Part shown: positions 8,539-16,563 of the stretch, piece after piece
How positions within the stretch are numbered: the first letter of the stretch is position 1
Layout: every line of letters begins with the position of its first letter
Origin: Cyrtobacter comes
GTDB lineage: Bacteria; Pseudomonadota; Alphaproteobacteria; Rickettsiales; Midichloriaceae
Direction of reading: 5' to 3'
DNA length: 22,403 bases
Assembly: GCF_034470605.1 (NCBI RefSeq)
Contig: NZ_JARGYT010000013.1
Location: 1 to 22,403 of the forward strand
Program-made: the position numbers and the translations under genes
The notes under the pieces: generated by a model
What the model saw: the letters and a program-made list of their open reading frames with translations, nothing else
Told to the model about the DNA's origin: nothing
Databases searched by the model: none

Positions 8539-8832
8539 ATGCAGGATTTTGCTAAAAACGCGTCAAGTAATAAGACTGAATCAAAGGAGCTGGACCTTCA
8601 TGCGGTTTATGATGTACCTCTTAAAGTTTCTGTTGTACTTGGCAAGACTGAAATGAGACTTAACCAAGTATTAAAACTTACAAAGGGCTCTCTTGTTGAG
8701 CTTGATAAGAAGGTTGGTGAACCGGTTGATCTTTATGTAAGCGATAGATTAATTGCAAGGGGCGAGATAGTTCTAGTAGATGATAAAATAGGTATAACTC
8801 TCATGGAGTTAGTAAAATCGGAAAATATATAA
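8539..8832 (+). CDS. fliN: Flagellar motor switch protein FliN
   Basis: 97 aa. FliN forms the lower C-ring of the flagellar motor with FliM and FliG; paralogues (SpaO/HrcQ type) serve type III secretion sorting platforms. After a hydrophilic N-terminal tail (about 1-20) the protein is essentially one SpoA domain: YDVPLKVSVVLGKTEMRLNQ (about 24-43), then KLTKGSLVELDK, the GEPVDLYVSDRLIARGEIV block and VDDKIGITLMELV at the C-terminus. The length is typical of short alphaproteobacterial FliN. No other flagellar gene is in the window, so it is a detached member of the regulon. The domain is intact, which suggests function. No Shine-Dalgarno sequence precedes the ATG. Confidence 0.93.
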   Translation: MQDFAKNASSNKTESKELDLHAVYDVPLKVSVVLGKTEMRLNQVLKLTKGSLVELDKKVGEPVDLYVSDRLIARGEIVLVDDKIGITLMELVKSENI

Positions 8833-8855
8833 ATAAAAAATATATAACCATATGA

Positions 8856-8956
8856 GCGTTGTATATGGATTCTTGGCTAGCTTATGCTGGCATTAAGATT
8901 GGTTTGGATTTAATCTATCTAAATCAGCATGTTACAATTTTCATAATATACAACGC
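8856..8956. repeat. 11-bp perfect inverted repeat bracketing 79 bp
   Basis: GCGTTGTATAT at 8856-8866 is mirrored exactly by ATATACAACGC at 8946-8956. The arrangement resembles the ends of a small (101-bp) miniature element, but I see no flanking target duplication and no second copy in the window. Confidence 0.5.
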
Positions 8957-9033
8957 CGGCCTAGTTATATCTTATAGTATAAAAAGATATATAAAACAGC
9001 ATAGTAATTGCGTGTGGCAAGTAAAGATATACT

Positions 9034-9260
9034 ATATAGCTGTTTTATTTGAGGTGATAGATGATACCGCACATATTGCAGCTTATTAGTTTTGTTATGC
9101 TAATTCAACTCAAGTATAGCTGAAGCAGTATAAAATGATTACATAAAAAGTAATCTTATTGAGCCTAACTCAATGATATAGCGGTTTTATTTGAGGTGGT
9201 ATACTTAATAATACTTCTTGCATTACAGCTTATGCTAATTCAACTTAAATAACTATAATT
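9034..9260. repeat. Diverged direct duplication, period about 142 bp
   Basis: The block starting ATATAGCTGTTTTATTTGAG (9034) recurs as ATATAGCGGTTTTATTTGAG (9176), and TTATGCTAATTCAACT recurs near 9095 and 9230, with indels between. It appears to be an old tandem duplication of non-coding DNA. Confidence 0.6.
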
Positions 9261-9348
9261 AAAGTATTTATAAGGAAAGTATTATTTTATGACTCTTTAG
9301 CTATATACCTATTTTAAAAATAAAATTCAGCTTGTTTTGTCTAAATTT

Positions 9349-9382
9349 AAGAAAAGTCATATATATAAATATAACTTTTCTT
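9349..9382. terminator. Bidirectional terminator between fliN side and RND gene
   Basis: AAGAAAAGT (9349-9357) pairs perfectly with ACTTTTCTT (9374-9382) around an AT-rich 16-nt loop. On the plus strand it continues into a T-run. It lies 24 bp beyond the stop of the RND gene on the minus strand. The stem is low in GC, so strength is uncertain. Confidence 0.5.
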
Positions 9383-9405
9383 TTTAAATTATTATGCTTT
9401 TGATA

Positions 9406-12400
9406 TCATTTAGCAAGTCTAACATTTTCAAACCGACTCCCTAATAGCAACAAGCACGGAGTAAAAAGTAGCGTGAGTAATGTTGCAAATGCAAGCCCAC
9501 CTGATATAGAAGCAGAAAGCTGCCTCCACCATTGACTTGAAGGAGCATCATATAATATCTCAAAATTAAAGAAATCTATACTAAGCCCAATGACCATTGG
9601 TAAAAGACCAAGTATTGCCGTTGAAGCAGTTAGCAAAATTGGCCGTACTCTTTGCGCACCAGTCATTAAAAGTGCATCCTTAACATCCACACCCTCTCTT
9701 CTAAGATGCTGATATGTATCAACAAATATTATGTTATTATTTAATACTATACCCGCCAAAGCTATTATTCCTATTCCACACATAACAACCCCAAACGGCT
9801 GCAATGATATTATCAGGCCCAGCAACACACCAATTGTAGATAAAAAGACAGCGCTCATTATTACAAGCGAATGATAAACGCTATTAAATTGTAATAACAT
9901 AACCACAAACATCATGATTATCGCCACTAAGAATGCCTTCATTAAAAAGACACCTGATTCCTTCTGATCTTTATCATCCCCTTCATAACTAACGCTTATA
10001 TTTTTTGGTAAGCCAGAATTTATAAGACCTTTTATCTCTTGTAGCTTTTTATCTGCTACAATACCTGGCATAACATCAGATTTTATAGAAATCGTTATCT
10101 TTTTATCAACACTATATATATTCTTAACTTCAGGTTTTGGCTCTATCCTTGCCACAGATGTTAAAGGCACGCTCGTCCCATCATATTTTACTATAAATAA
10201 ATTTTCCAATGTAGATAAGGTTCTCTTTTCTTGTGGCACTCTAAGATATACAGCAACCTCATCATCCATATCGTATGGCATATAAGAAGATATCTTTAAG
10301 CCATTTGTAACAAGCTGAACAGTATTACCAAGAGAATTTATATCAACTTGATACATCGCCGCTTTTTGCCTATCAAAAATAATATTCCACTCTACGGATG
10401 GTAACGACAAAGAACTCTCTATATATCTAAGCCCCTCTATACCATCAAGCTGAGCCTCAAGCTTTTTAGCATATGAACTTAAAAATTCATAATCGCTAGA
10501 ACTAAGATTAATCTCTATTGGTTTTGATCCCCCTGGCCCCTTCTGCTCCTTTAATATTTGATATTTTATTCCCTTCATATCGGAAATTCTAGCGCGTATA
10601 TCATCAAATATCTCAGCTGATTTTCTTCTAATTTTCCAATCTTTAAACTCTATATTAAGTATTGCAATTGTATTATCACTTGCGCCACTTTTTTCAGAGC
10701 CAAACTTACCACTTTTGGTATAAAAAACCTTCACATCCTCTATATCAAACAACCTCTTCTCAACCTCTTGTAATAATTTATCTTTTTGATAAATAGATAA
10801 ATTCCCACTACTTTCAATTGTAATAATCGCAGAAGATGGCTCAACATTCGGAAAGAACTCCGAACCCATTCCTAACATAAAAAAAGTAGTAGGAATTAAA
10901 ATTAATACCGCAAGTGAACAAAATAAAAACTTCTTCGGATGATCAAGGATTGCACTCAATGCATTCACATATCTTTTTAGCATCCCCCTCATCTTTGTTA
11001 TATCCACATTATCTGAAGCCTTTAATAACTCAGCCTTTCCCTCATTTATTTTATATGGCTTCATCATAGAACCAATGGATGGCTGAAAAAGTAAAGCAAA
11101 CAACAATGAATTTGTTAATATTATGATCACGGTTATTGGCAAAAACTTCATAAATTGCCCAACTATTCCAGGCCAGAACAGAAGTGGTAAAAATACTATT
11201 AGTTTTACTGCCGTTGAGCTAACTATTGGCCAAAACATCCTAGCAGCAGCCTCTATAAACGCCTCTCTTGGCGCTGCCCCTTCAACCATCTTTCTGTCAG
11301 CATATTCACTAACCACTATTGCATCATCTACTATCATTCCAACTGTTAATATAAGGCCAAAAAGTACCACCATATTTAGCGTATACCCCATAGAACTTAT
11401 CACTAATATTCCACATAAAAATGATGTAGGTATTGAAATTGAAACAAGGAGCGCTGGTTTGGAACCTATTGTAAGCATGATGATTATCATAACCAACAGG
11501 CCAGCTAATATAAGGCCATTTTCTAGCTCTAAAACCATATCTTTAATATTTTGAGATTCATCCCCAAAAAATATTAAATTAAGATTGGACGGTAAGAGGT
11601 TAGCGTCTTCTTGTATTACACTTTTGACCTCCTGAACGGTCTCTATAATATTAGCCCCTACCCTTTTAGAAATATCAAGAACTACAGCAGATTTTCCGTT
11701 GACCCTAGCTATATTTTGCACATCCTCATAAGATCTCCTGATACTAGCTACATCACCAAGAGTGATAACACCGTTTTTACTGGCTTTTATAGGAATAGCA
11801 GAAAGCTCTGAGAAATTCTTAATTAAACTTGGTATATTTATCTGGAACTCAGCACCGTTATTTCTTAAGGTTCCTGCGGCTACTAACACATTATTATAAG
11901 AGATAATACGTGATAAATCCTGTGTTGATATACCATAATTCTTTAAGTCCTCAGGATCAATTATAACTTCCAGCGAGTCCTTCTTTTCCCCAATTATCGC
12001 TACATTCAGAACACCGCTCAGAGACTCCACCTTATCCCTCAATTTTCTTGCAATCTCAAGCAAGGTCCGCTCTGGTAAATCACCACTTAAAACAACACTA
12101 AGTACCGGCTGCAGACTTAAATCTATCTGCCTTATCAAAGGTTCATCAGTTTCCTTTGGCAACTTACCCTTAATATCACTAATCTTATTTCTAACATCTT
12201 CCAATGCCTTATCCTCATTAAGCCCAGCATGAAATTCTAATATAATACTTGCCGCCCCCTGTTTGGCATAAGATTGCATCTTCTTTAGCCCGTTGATAGA
12301 TTTTAAGGAATTTTCCATTGGCTTTAGAATAATCCGCTTAGCATCATCTGGCGAAATACCTCTATGAGTTGCTATGACATGTATAAATGGTATCTTAACA

Positions 12401-12528
12401 TCAGGATTGCTCTCTTTTGATATATTGATATATGAAAATAAACCTTGAATTGTAGAGAGAATTAATAAGAAGAACACCGCGGTTCTTTTCTTCACAAAAA
12501 ACTCTATGAAAGAGTGTATATTAGCCAT
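9406..12528 (-). CDS. RND-family efflux transporter, AcrB-type inner-membrane subunit
   Basis: 1040 aa, the normal length of an AcrB/MdtB-type RND permease, which uses the proton gradient to move drugs or lipophilic compounds out of the periplasm and inner membrane. TM1 lies near residues 15-33, the first large porter region about 40-335, TM2-TM6 about 337-480, the second porter loop about 560-860, and the C-terminal six-helix bundle after that. TM4 carries the proton-relay pair D401-D402 in TVGMIVDDAIVVSEY. In TM10 the lysine of AcrB (KNAIL) is replaced by LNNNIIFVD (about 929-937), a variant seen in other RND branches. The GAQRVRPILLTASTAILGLL motif is intact. No periplasmic adaptor or outer-membrane channel gene is adjacent. 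A small membrane protein gene lies 33 bp upstream. Substrate cannot be told from sequence. Confidence 0.92.
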   Translation of the reverse strand: MANIHSFIEFFVKKRTAVFFLLILSTIQGLFSYINISKESNPDVKIPFIHVIATHRGISPDDAKRIILKPMENSLKSINGLKKMQSYAKQGAASIILEFHAGLNEDKALEDVRNKISDIKGKLPKETDEPLIRQIDLSLQPVLSVVLSGDLPERTLLEIARKLRDKVESLSGVLNVAIIGEKKDSLEVIIDPEDLKNYGISTQDLSRIISYNNVLVAAGTLRNNGAEFQINIPSLIKNFSELSAIPIKASKNGVITLGDVASIRRSYEDVQNIARVNGKSAVVLDISKRVGANIIETVQEVKSVIQEDANLLPSNLNLIFFGDESQNIKDMVLELENGLILAGLLVMIIIMLTIGSKPALLVSISIPTSFLCGILVISSMGYTLNMVVLFGLILTVGMIVDDAIVVSEYADRKMVEGAAPREAFIEAAARMFWPIVSSTAVKLIVFLPLLFWPGIVGQFMKFLPITVIIILTNSLLFALLFQPSIGSMMKPYKINEGKAELLKASDNVDITKMRGMLKRYVNALSAILDHPKKFLFCSLAVLILIPTTFFMLGMGSEFFPNVEPSSAIITIESSGNLSIYQKDKLLQEVEKRLFDIEDVKVFYTKSGKFGSEKSGASDNTIAILNIEFKDWKIRRKSAEIFDDIRARISDMKGIKYQILKEQKGPGGSKPIEINLSSSDYEFLSSYAKKLEAQLDGIEGLRYIESSLSLPSVEWNIIFDRQKAAMYQVDINSLGNTVQLVTNGLKISSYMPYDMDDEVAVYLRVPQEKRTLSTLENLFIVKYDGTSVPLTSVARIEPKPEVKNIYSVDKKITISIKSDVMPGIVADKKLQEIKGLINSGLPKNISVSYEGDDKDQKESGVFLMKAFLVAIIMMFVVMLLQFNSVYHSLVIMSAVFLSTIGVLLGLIISLQPFGVVMCGIGIIALAGIVLNNNIIFVDTYQHLRREGVDVKDALLMTGAQRVRPILLTASTAILGLLPMVIGLSIDFFNFEILYDAPSSQWWRQLSASISGGLAFATLLTLLFTPCLLLLGSRFENVRLAK

Positions 12529-12561
12529 CTTCTTATAAATTTATTTTATCTATACATATAC

Positions 12562-12804
12562 TTATTTTATCTTATCTCCATAAAAGAAAAATAAAATCTT
12601 CTCAAGTGGATTATATTCAAGACGATCCTTATCCCTTGGAAACTCCACCTTATACTTTGCATTAAGCTTCTTATTATTAGACATACCACCCCACTCATAT
12701 GTATCCGATGGGATATCAGATTTTCCATAATGTTCCGTGTATAGCATATATGCAAAAAGAATCAAAGCTAATAAAGTTGTTACCTTGCTGTTAAAATTCA
12801 ACAT
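12562..12804 (-). CDS. Small single-span membrane protein upstream of the RND gene
   Basis: 80 aa, not a family I recognise. Residues 7-23 (KVTTLLALILFAYMLYT) form one hydrophobic helix near the N-terminus, followed by about 55 hydrophilic residues ending in NPLEKILFFFYGDKIK. The single N-terminal span and short tail suggest a membrane-anchored protein. It ends 33 bp before the RND start on the same strand, so the two are probably cotranscribed and the small protein could assist or regulate the transporter; that is inference from position. The ATG at 12804 is directly preceded by TATA and lacks an obvious ribosome-binding site. Confidence 0.6.
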   Translation of the reverse strand: MLNFNSKVTTLLALILFAYMLYTEHYGKSDIPSDTYEWGGMSNNKKLNAKYKVEFPRDKDRLEYNPLEKILFFFYGDKIK

Positions 12805-12995
12805 TATAAAAGAGCCGCAAATTTATTTATTAAGTCAATAATAGATAAATGTTATAGGGTATAAAGGCTTCTGCCTATACCTCCAAAATTGTTTTTATAA
12901 CATTTGAACTTTTTACGCCTGGAAAGAGATTAGTATCTTGACCAATAGCGGCTTATAGGTTAGCCTAGCACGCTCTTTTTTATGCTTTATTTGCG
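12805..12995. other. Divergent intergenic region upstream of the RND operon and rpmJ
   Basis: This 190-bp spacer must hold the promoters of both the minus-strand RND pair and the plus-strand rpmJ. TTGACC near 12938 followed 17 bp later by TAGCCT is a weak candidate for rpmJ. I see no further gene. Confidence 0.4.
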
Positions 12996-13124
12996 ATGCA
13001 AGTTGTATCTTCTTTAAAATCAAGAAAAAAAAGGCATAAGGATTGTAAGCTAATTAGAAGAAAGGGTGTGACTCTTGTTATATGCAAAACAAACCCTAGA
13101 TTCAAAGCAAAGCAAGGTTCTTAG
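12996..13124 (+). CDS. rpmJ: 50S ribosomal protein L36
   Basis: A 42-aa protein of the large ribosomal subunit, basic throughout. The sequence contains SLKSRKKRHKDCKLIRRKG and ends CKTNPRFKAKQGS, the L36 signature (RHrDnrLVRRkG...NKxNPRFKARQG). It has only two cysteines (C17, C30) and lacks the CxxC/CxxxxH zinc ligands, so it is the zinc-free type usual in alphaproteobacteria. Start ATG 12996, stop TAG 13122-13124. Length agrees with the 41-43 aa of the family. lipB begins 38 bp downstream on the same strand and may be cotranscribed. Confidence 0.95.
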   Translation: MQVVSSLKSRKKRHKDCKLIRRKGVTLVICKTNPRFKAKQGS

Positions 13125-13162
13125 TTTCTGCCTTTATAATCTCTTAGTAGCCTCTTAGGTTA

Positions 13163-13828
13163 GTGTTCGTTGAAGTAGTTGTTTCACGCAAACCGTTCTC
13201 TTACGGAACCTCCTATGAGGCCATGCTTAGAAGAGTGGATGGGTTGATGCATGGTCATGTAAAACAACTCATATGGCTTTTGGAACATAAAAGCATCTAC
13301 ACCTGCGGGGTATCTACCACGCAACTTGAGACCGAACAACTAAAAGCTCTGAATTTAAATTTCATACATACAGAAAGAGGTGGTAAAGTTACATATCATG
13401 GACCGGGACAAAGAATAATCTATTTTGTTATTGACCTAAAAAACATATCAACACCCCCTGATATCAAATTATTTGTGAAGAGGTTATCAGAATGCGTGAT
13501 ATCCGCCCTTGAAGGGCTTGGCATTGAATCATATTATAATAAGAATGAGATAGGAATATGGACCAAAAACCCATCCCCATATAAGATAGCATCAATAGGA
13601 CTAAAGGTAAAAAAAACAGTGGTATATCATGGTATAGCCGTTAACATCCTAAATGATTTAACACCCTTTAAACTAATAAACCCATGTGGGCTCAACCCTG
13701 ATTATATTACATCAGTCAAAAACCTAGGTGGTAACGCAGATATTGCTCTTTTTGATGATTTGTTTTTATACTTTTTTAAAAAAAACTTCCACCACATAGA
13801 TTTGCAAAAACAAAACCAATTATCTTAG
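13163..13828 (+). CDS. lipB: Octanoyltransferase (lipoate biosynthesis)
   Basis: 221 aa. LipB moves octanoyl from acyl-carrier protein to the lipoyl domains of pyruvate and 2-oxoglutarate dehydrogenases; LipA then adds sulfur. The conserved RGGKVTYHGPGQ stands at 72-83, the catalytic lysine is K141 in KIASIGLKV, and the acyl-accepting cysteine is C175 in LINPCGL, with YHGIAVN at 155-161. Length is typical. The GTG at 13163 is the only start compatible with the family N-terminus, because an in-frame stop lies just upstream (13148-13150). TATAAT at 13135-13140 could give an internal promoter, but its -35 region is poor. The gene implies de novo lipoylation rather than pure scavenging from the host. 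Confidence 0.95.
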   Translation: MFVEVVVSRKPFSYGTSYEAMLRRVDGLMHGHVKQLIWLLEHKSIYTCGVSTTQLETEQLKALNLNFIHTERGGKVTYHGPGQRIIYFVIDLKNISTPPDIKLFVKRLSECVISALEGLGIESYYNKNEIGIWTKNPSPYKIASIGLKVKKTVVYHGIAVNILNDLTPFKLINPCGLNPDYITSVKNLGGNADIALFDDLFLYFFKKNFHHIDLQKQNQLS

Positions 13829-13858
13829 GCACAATATTTATCTCAAGCCACCAGAACG

Positions 13859-13888
13859 TTGTACTTTAACCCATCATTTATCTATAAT
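13859..13888 (+). promoter_or_regulatory. Promoter of recG
   Basis: TTGTAC (13859-13864), 18-bp spacer, perfect TATAAT (13883-13888). Transcription would begin near 13895, about 26 nt before the recG ATG. Confidence 0.65.
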
Positions 13889-13920
13889 TCACACCAATTG
13901 GCATTTAATTTGTAGACATA

Positions 13921-15942
13921 ATGTCCTTTTTCATAAAAAAATATCTAGATACACCCGTCATCTACGTCAAAGGAGTAGGACCATTCAGAGCTAAGCTTTT
14001 AAATAGCATTGGATGTAAGAATATAAGAGATTTACTTTTCTATATGCCAATCCGCTTCATAGATAGAACCAGAATCTTAAAGGTTAATGAAGCAACCAAT
14101 AATGCTATATGTACATTTCACCTGACAATTCATGAAATAAAAACAGGCAGATCACCTCTTAAAATACTATGTTATGATGGAAGCGCTTATATCTCTCTGG
14201 TATATTTTAATTCCAAAACACTAGATGTAAAAGAGCTTTTTAAGCAAGGAAACGAGGTTTTTGTTAGCGGAAGAGTAATACTTGATAAATATGGAGACCT
14301 ACAAATCCATCACCCAGATATTGTATCTAAAAACTTTAAGGATGTTGCAATTATAGAGCCAATTTATAAATCGCACCCTAAACTTACTTCAAGGGCAATA
14401 TCAAATATAATGAGAAAACTAGTTATGCAACTTCCAAATTTTCCAGGGTTACAAGATCAATTACACTGGCATAAATCCATGCAACTTATTCACAACCCCC
14501 AAAATAGCATAGATTTCCAATTAATCAGTAAGGCAAAAGAAAGAATCGCATTTGAAGAAGTTTTATGCGAAAGACTTTTAACTAGGATCGCCAAATCCAC
14601 CACCATTAAAAAAAATACCCTTTCTTTTACAGGAAAGATAACAGAGAAATTTATAAAAAATTTACCTTTTAAATTAACGGCGGATCAAGAAAAAACACTG
14701 AGCGAAATATCGGCAGATCAAGGTAGCGCAAAGTTTATGTTTAGACTTTTACAAGGCGACGTAGGTTCTGGAAAAACCATTATTATGTTTGCAGCAGCCT
14801 TGAACTGTATAGAAGCCGGCATGCAAGTTGCCATTATGGTTCCCACTGAAATATTGGCCAAGCAACATTTTAATAATGCGCAAAATTATTTAAACAGCCT
14901 TGGTATCAAAGTTACATTATTAGTAAGTGCTATGAAAAAAAAAGAAAAAGATATGGCGCTTGAATCCGTGGCTTCAGTTGAGCCAAATATAATTATCGGT
15001 ACTCATGCATTATTAAACGCCTCATTTAAAAACCTCGGCCTTGTAATAATAGATGAGCAACACAGATTTGGAGTCAATCAAAGGGTTAGCTTAATAGCTC
15101 AATCTGCCAGCCAAGATGTACTTTTAGTCTCAGCAACACCAATACCAAGAACACTAAATATGACACTTCATAAAGATATAGATGTATCGCAAATTATCAC
15201 TCTGCCTTGCGGAAGAAAAAAGATAAATACCATTGCCGTATCTTCAAAAAAAATCGATGCAATAATTAAAAACTTAAAAAATGTTATTGATCGTGGAGAA
15301 AAGATATATTGGGTATGCCCATTGATAGAAGAATCGGAGATTATTAAAGCAAGTAGTGCCGAGCTAAGGTTCAATGAGTTGAAAAATATATTTAAGCACC
15401 ATGTTAACTTTTTGCACGGCAGAATGCATAGCAAGGATAAGGATGCTGTGATGGAAAGCTTCATGAATGATGATAGTATAAACATACTTGTCTCAACAAC
15501 AGTGATAGAAATTGGCGTAGATGTAAAAAATGCAACCGTCATGGTTATAGAAAATGCTGAAAGATTTGGCCTTGCACAATTACATCAATTACGTGGGCGG
15601 GTAGGAAGGAGTGATTTACAATCAACCTGTATACTTATTTACGACTCTTCTTGTTCTATTTCTTCAGTAGAAAGGTTAAAGTTTTTGGAAAAGAGTACAG
15701 ATGGATTTGAGCTTGCTAAACTAGATATGCAAAATAGGGGAAGCGGAAGGCTCATAGGCTTTGAGCAAAGTGGAGAAATAGAATTTAAAGCATTTAAACT
15801 TTATGAGCACCTGCACCTTATTGAGCATATCACAATGGAGGCTGATAGAATCATAGAAGAGAATGATATGCCAAAATTAGACATGCTGCTCTCAATTTAT
15901 ACGGAACATAGCAAGAACTTTAATGACATAATAAGGTGCTGA
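13921..15942 (+). CDS. recG: ATP-dependent DNA helicase RecG
   Basis: 673 aa, normal for RecG, a monomeric branched-DNA translocase that remodels stalled forks and Holliday junctions. The N-terminal wedge domain includes the YVKGVGPFRAKLL element (15-27) and an OB-fold region to about residue 160. The helicase core has Walker A GDVGSGKT at 279-286, the DEQH box at 378-381 followed by RFG, motif III SATPIPRT, and motif VI QLRGRVGR around 556-563. The C-terminal block (ENAERFGLAQLHQLRGR, then DMQNRGSGRLIGFEQSG) is characteristic of RecG rather than Mfd or PriA. A near-consensus promoter lies upstream, so it need not depend on lipB. Confidence 0.96.
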   Translation: MSFFIKKYLDTPVIYVKGVGPFRAKLLNSIGCKNIRDLLFYMPIRFIDRTRILKVNEATNNAICTFHLTIHEIKTGRSPLKILCYDGSAYISLVYFNSKTLDVKELFKQGNEVFVSGRVILDKYGDLQIHHPDIVSKNFKDVAIIEPIYKSHPKLTSRAISNIMRKLVMQLPNFPGLQDQLHWHKSMQLIHNPQNSIDFQLISKAKERIAFEEVLCERLLTRIAKSTTIKKNTLSFTGKITEKFIKNLPFKLTADQEKTLSEISADQGSAKFMFRLLQGDVGSGKTIIMFAAALNCIEAGMQVAIMVPTEILAKQHFNNAQNYLNSLGIKVTLLVSAMKKKEKDMALESVASVEPNIIIGTHALLNASFKNLGLVIIDEQHRFGVNQRVSLIAQSASQDVLLVSATPIPRTLNMTLHKDIDVSQIITLPCGRKKINTIAVSSKKIDAIIKNLKNVIDRGEKIYWVCPLIEESEIIKASSAELRFNELKNIFKHHVNFLHGRMHSKDKDAVMESFMNDDSINILVSTTVIEIGVDVKNATVMVIENAERFGLAQLHQLRGRVGRSDLQSTCILIYDSSCSISSVERLKFLEKSTDGFELAKLDMQNRGSGRLIGFEQSGEIEFKAFKLYEHLHLIEHITMEADRIIEENDMPKLDMLLSIYTEHSKNFNDIIRC

Positions 15943-16040
15943 GGATTATTTAATACCCAAAAACCATATAATTAGAGACTTTATCAAATAGAACTTAGAA
16001 ATTTTGAGGTATATGCGAATCATTCAAACATCTTAAAGTA

Positions 16041-16079
16041 TTAGAGGTATTAGAGGTATTAGAGGTATTAGAGGTATTA
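16041..16079. repeat. 9-bp tandem repeat, TTAGAGGTA x 4.3
   Basis: Four identical head-to-tail TTAGAGGTA units (16041-16076) plus a partial fifth, in non-coding DNA about 100 bp beyond recG. The units are perfect, which suggests recent slippage. Confidence 0.95.
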
Positions 16080-16115
16080 AAATTACGTATCGTTAATTTC
16101 TATAGCAATCTTAAG

Positions 16116-16141
16116 AAAAGGCGTATGTTTTGCGGCCTTTT
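16116..16141 (+). terminator. Candidate rho-independent terminator downstream of recG
   Basis: AAAAGGC (16116-16122) and GCCTTTT (16135-16141) form a perfect 7-bp stem with a 12-nt loop, ending in T's on the plus strand. It is 174 bp beyond the recG stop, rather distant, so it may instead serve an unannotated transcript. Confidence 0.5.
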
Positions 16142-16312
16142 ATAATACAATTTTAAACCAATGCCTTAAATATAGATCATTCAGTATACAATATTATTAC
16201 CGCATCCATGAAAGGCCAGCAATCATAAATATTAATAGCCGCCGCACATAAATAATAATTTATTGAAATATGATTTTTAATAACAAATATTAGATAGCCC
16301 CTCATATTGGTT

Positions 16313-16339
16313 CTTGAAATATCTCATTGCTAGCACCAT
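16313..16339 (+). promoter_or_regulatory. Candidate heat-shock (sigma-32 type) promoter of ftsH
   Basis: CTTGAAA (16313-16319), a 14-bp spacer and CACCAT (16334-16339) match the RpoH promoter pattern CTTGAAA-N13/14-CCCCAT with one mismatch in the -10 box. It would start transcription near 16346, about 215 nt ahead of ftsH, which is RpoH-controlled in several proteobacteria. A small hairpin AGGTT-ATC-AACCT (16351-16363) would sit at the start of the leader. Confidence 0.5.
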
Positions 16340-16563
16340 TTTGCTATGCTAGGTTATCAACCTTCGGGAAATTTTTATCTAAGACTTCTCTCTTTATACG
16401 TTAATTAGGAACCTATCTCCTTCTTTTACAAGATATACCAATTTATATAAAACAATAACCAATATAGTCAAGAGCACCTACAACGCATTAACTTAAACAA
16501 CTATGTGGATTTAGGTGATAATTATGGTAATATATACGCCTCATTATTGCTATTGATTACTTA

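Larger units (their letters stand above)
8833..9348. other. Repeat-rich spacer after fliN, no confident gene
   Basis: About 515 bp with no convincing coding region. A TTG-initiated open frame at 8859-9089 could encode 76 hydrophobic residues, but its start lies inside an inverted repeat and its 3' part inside a repeated block, so I do not call it. The stretch holds the inverted repeat at 8856-8956, the two-copy block at 9034-9260 and a small hairpin, GATTAC/GTAATC, at 9137-9155. Confidence 0.5.
15943..16312. other. Intergenic spacer recG-ftsH, upstream half
   Basis: AT-rich non-coding DNA containing the 9-bp tandem array at 16041-16079 and the hairpin at 16116-16141, both listed separately. 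No gene or tRNA is visible. Confidence 0.5.

Noticed and set aside
8859..9089. 76-aa open frame starting with TTG downstream of fliN
   Set aside because: The start lies within an inverted repeat and the 3' part in a duplicated non-coding block; there is no ribosome-binding site and no family resemblance.
11123..11554. 143-aa plus-strand frame inside the RND gene
   Set aside because: Antisense shadow of a clearly coding 1040-aa gene; composition mirrors the hydrophobic segments of the transporter.
12805..12840. TTGACT plus TATAAT upstream of the 80-aa gene as a promoter
   Set aside because: The boxes are 24 bp apart and the TATAAT overlaps the start codon, so they do not form a usable pair.
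16041..16079. Possible CRISPR-like array
   Set aside because: Units are 9 bp with no spacers and no cas genes nearby; it is a simple tandem repeat.
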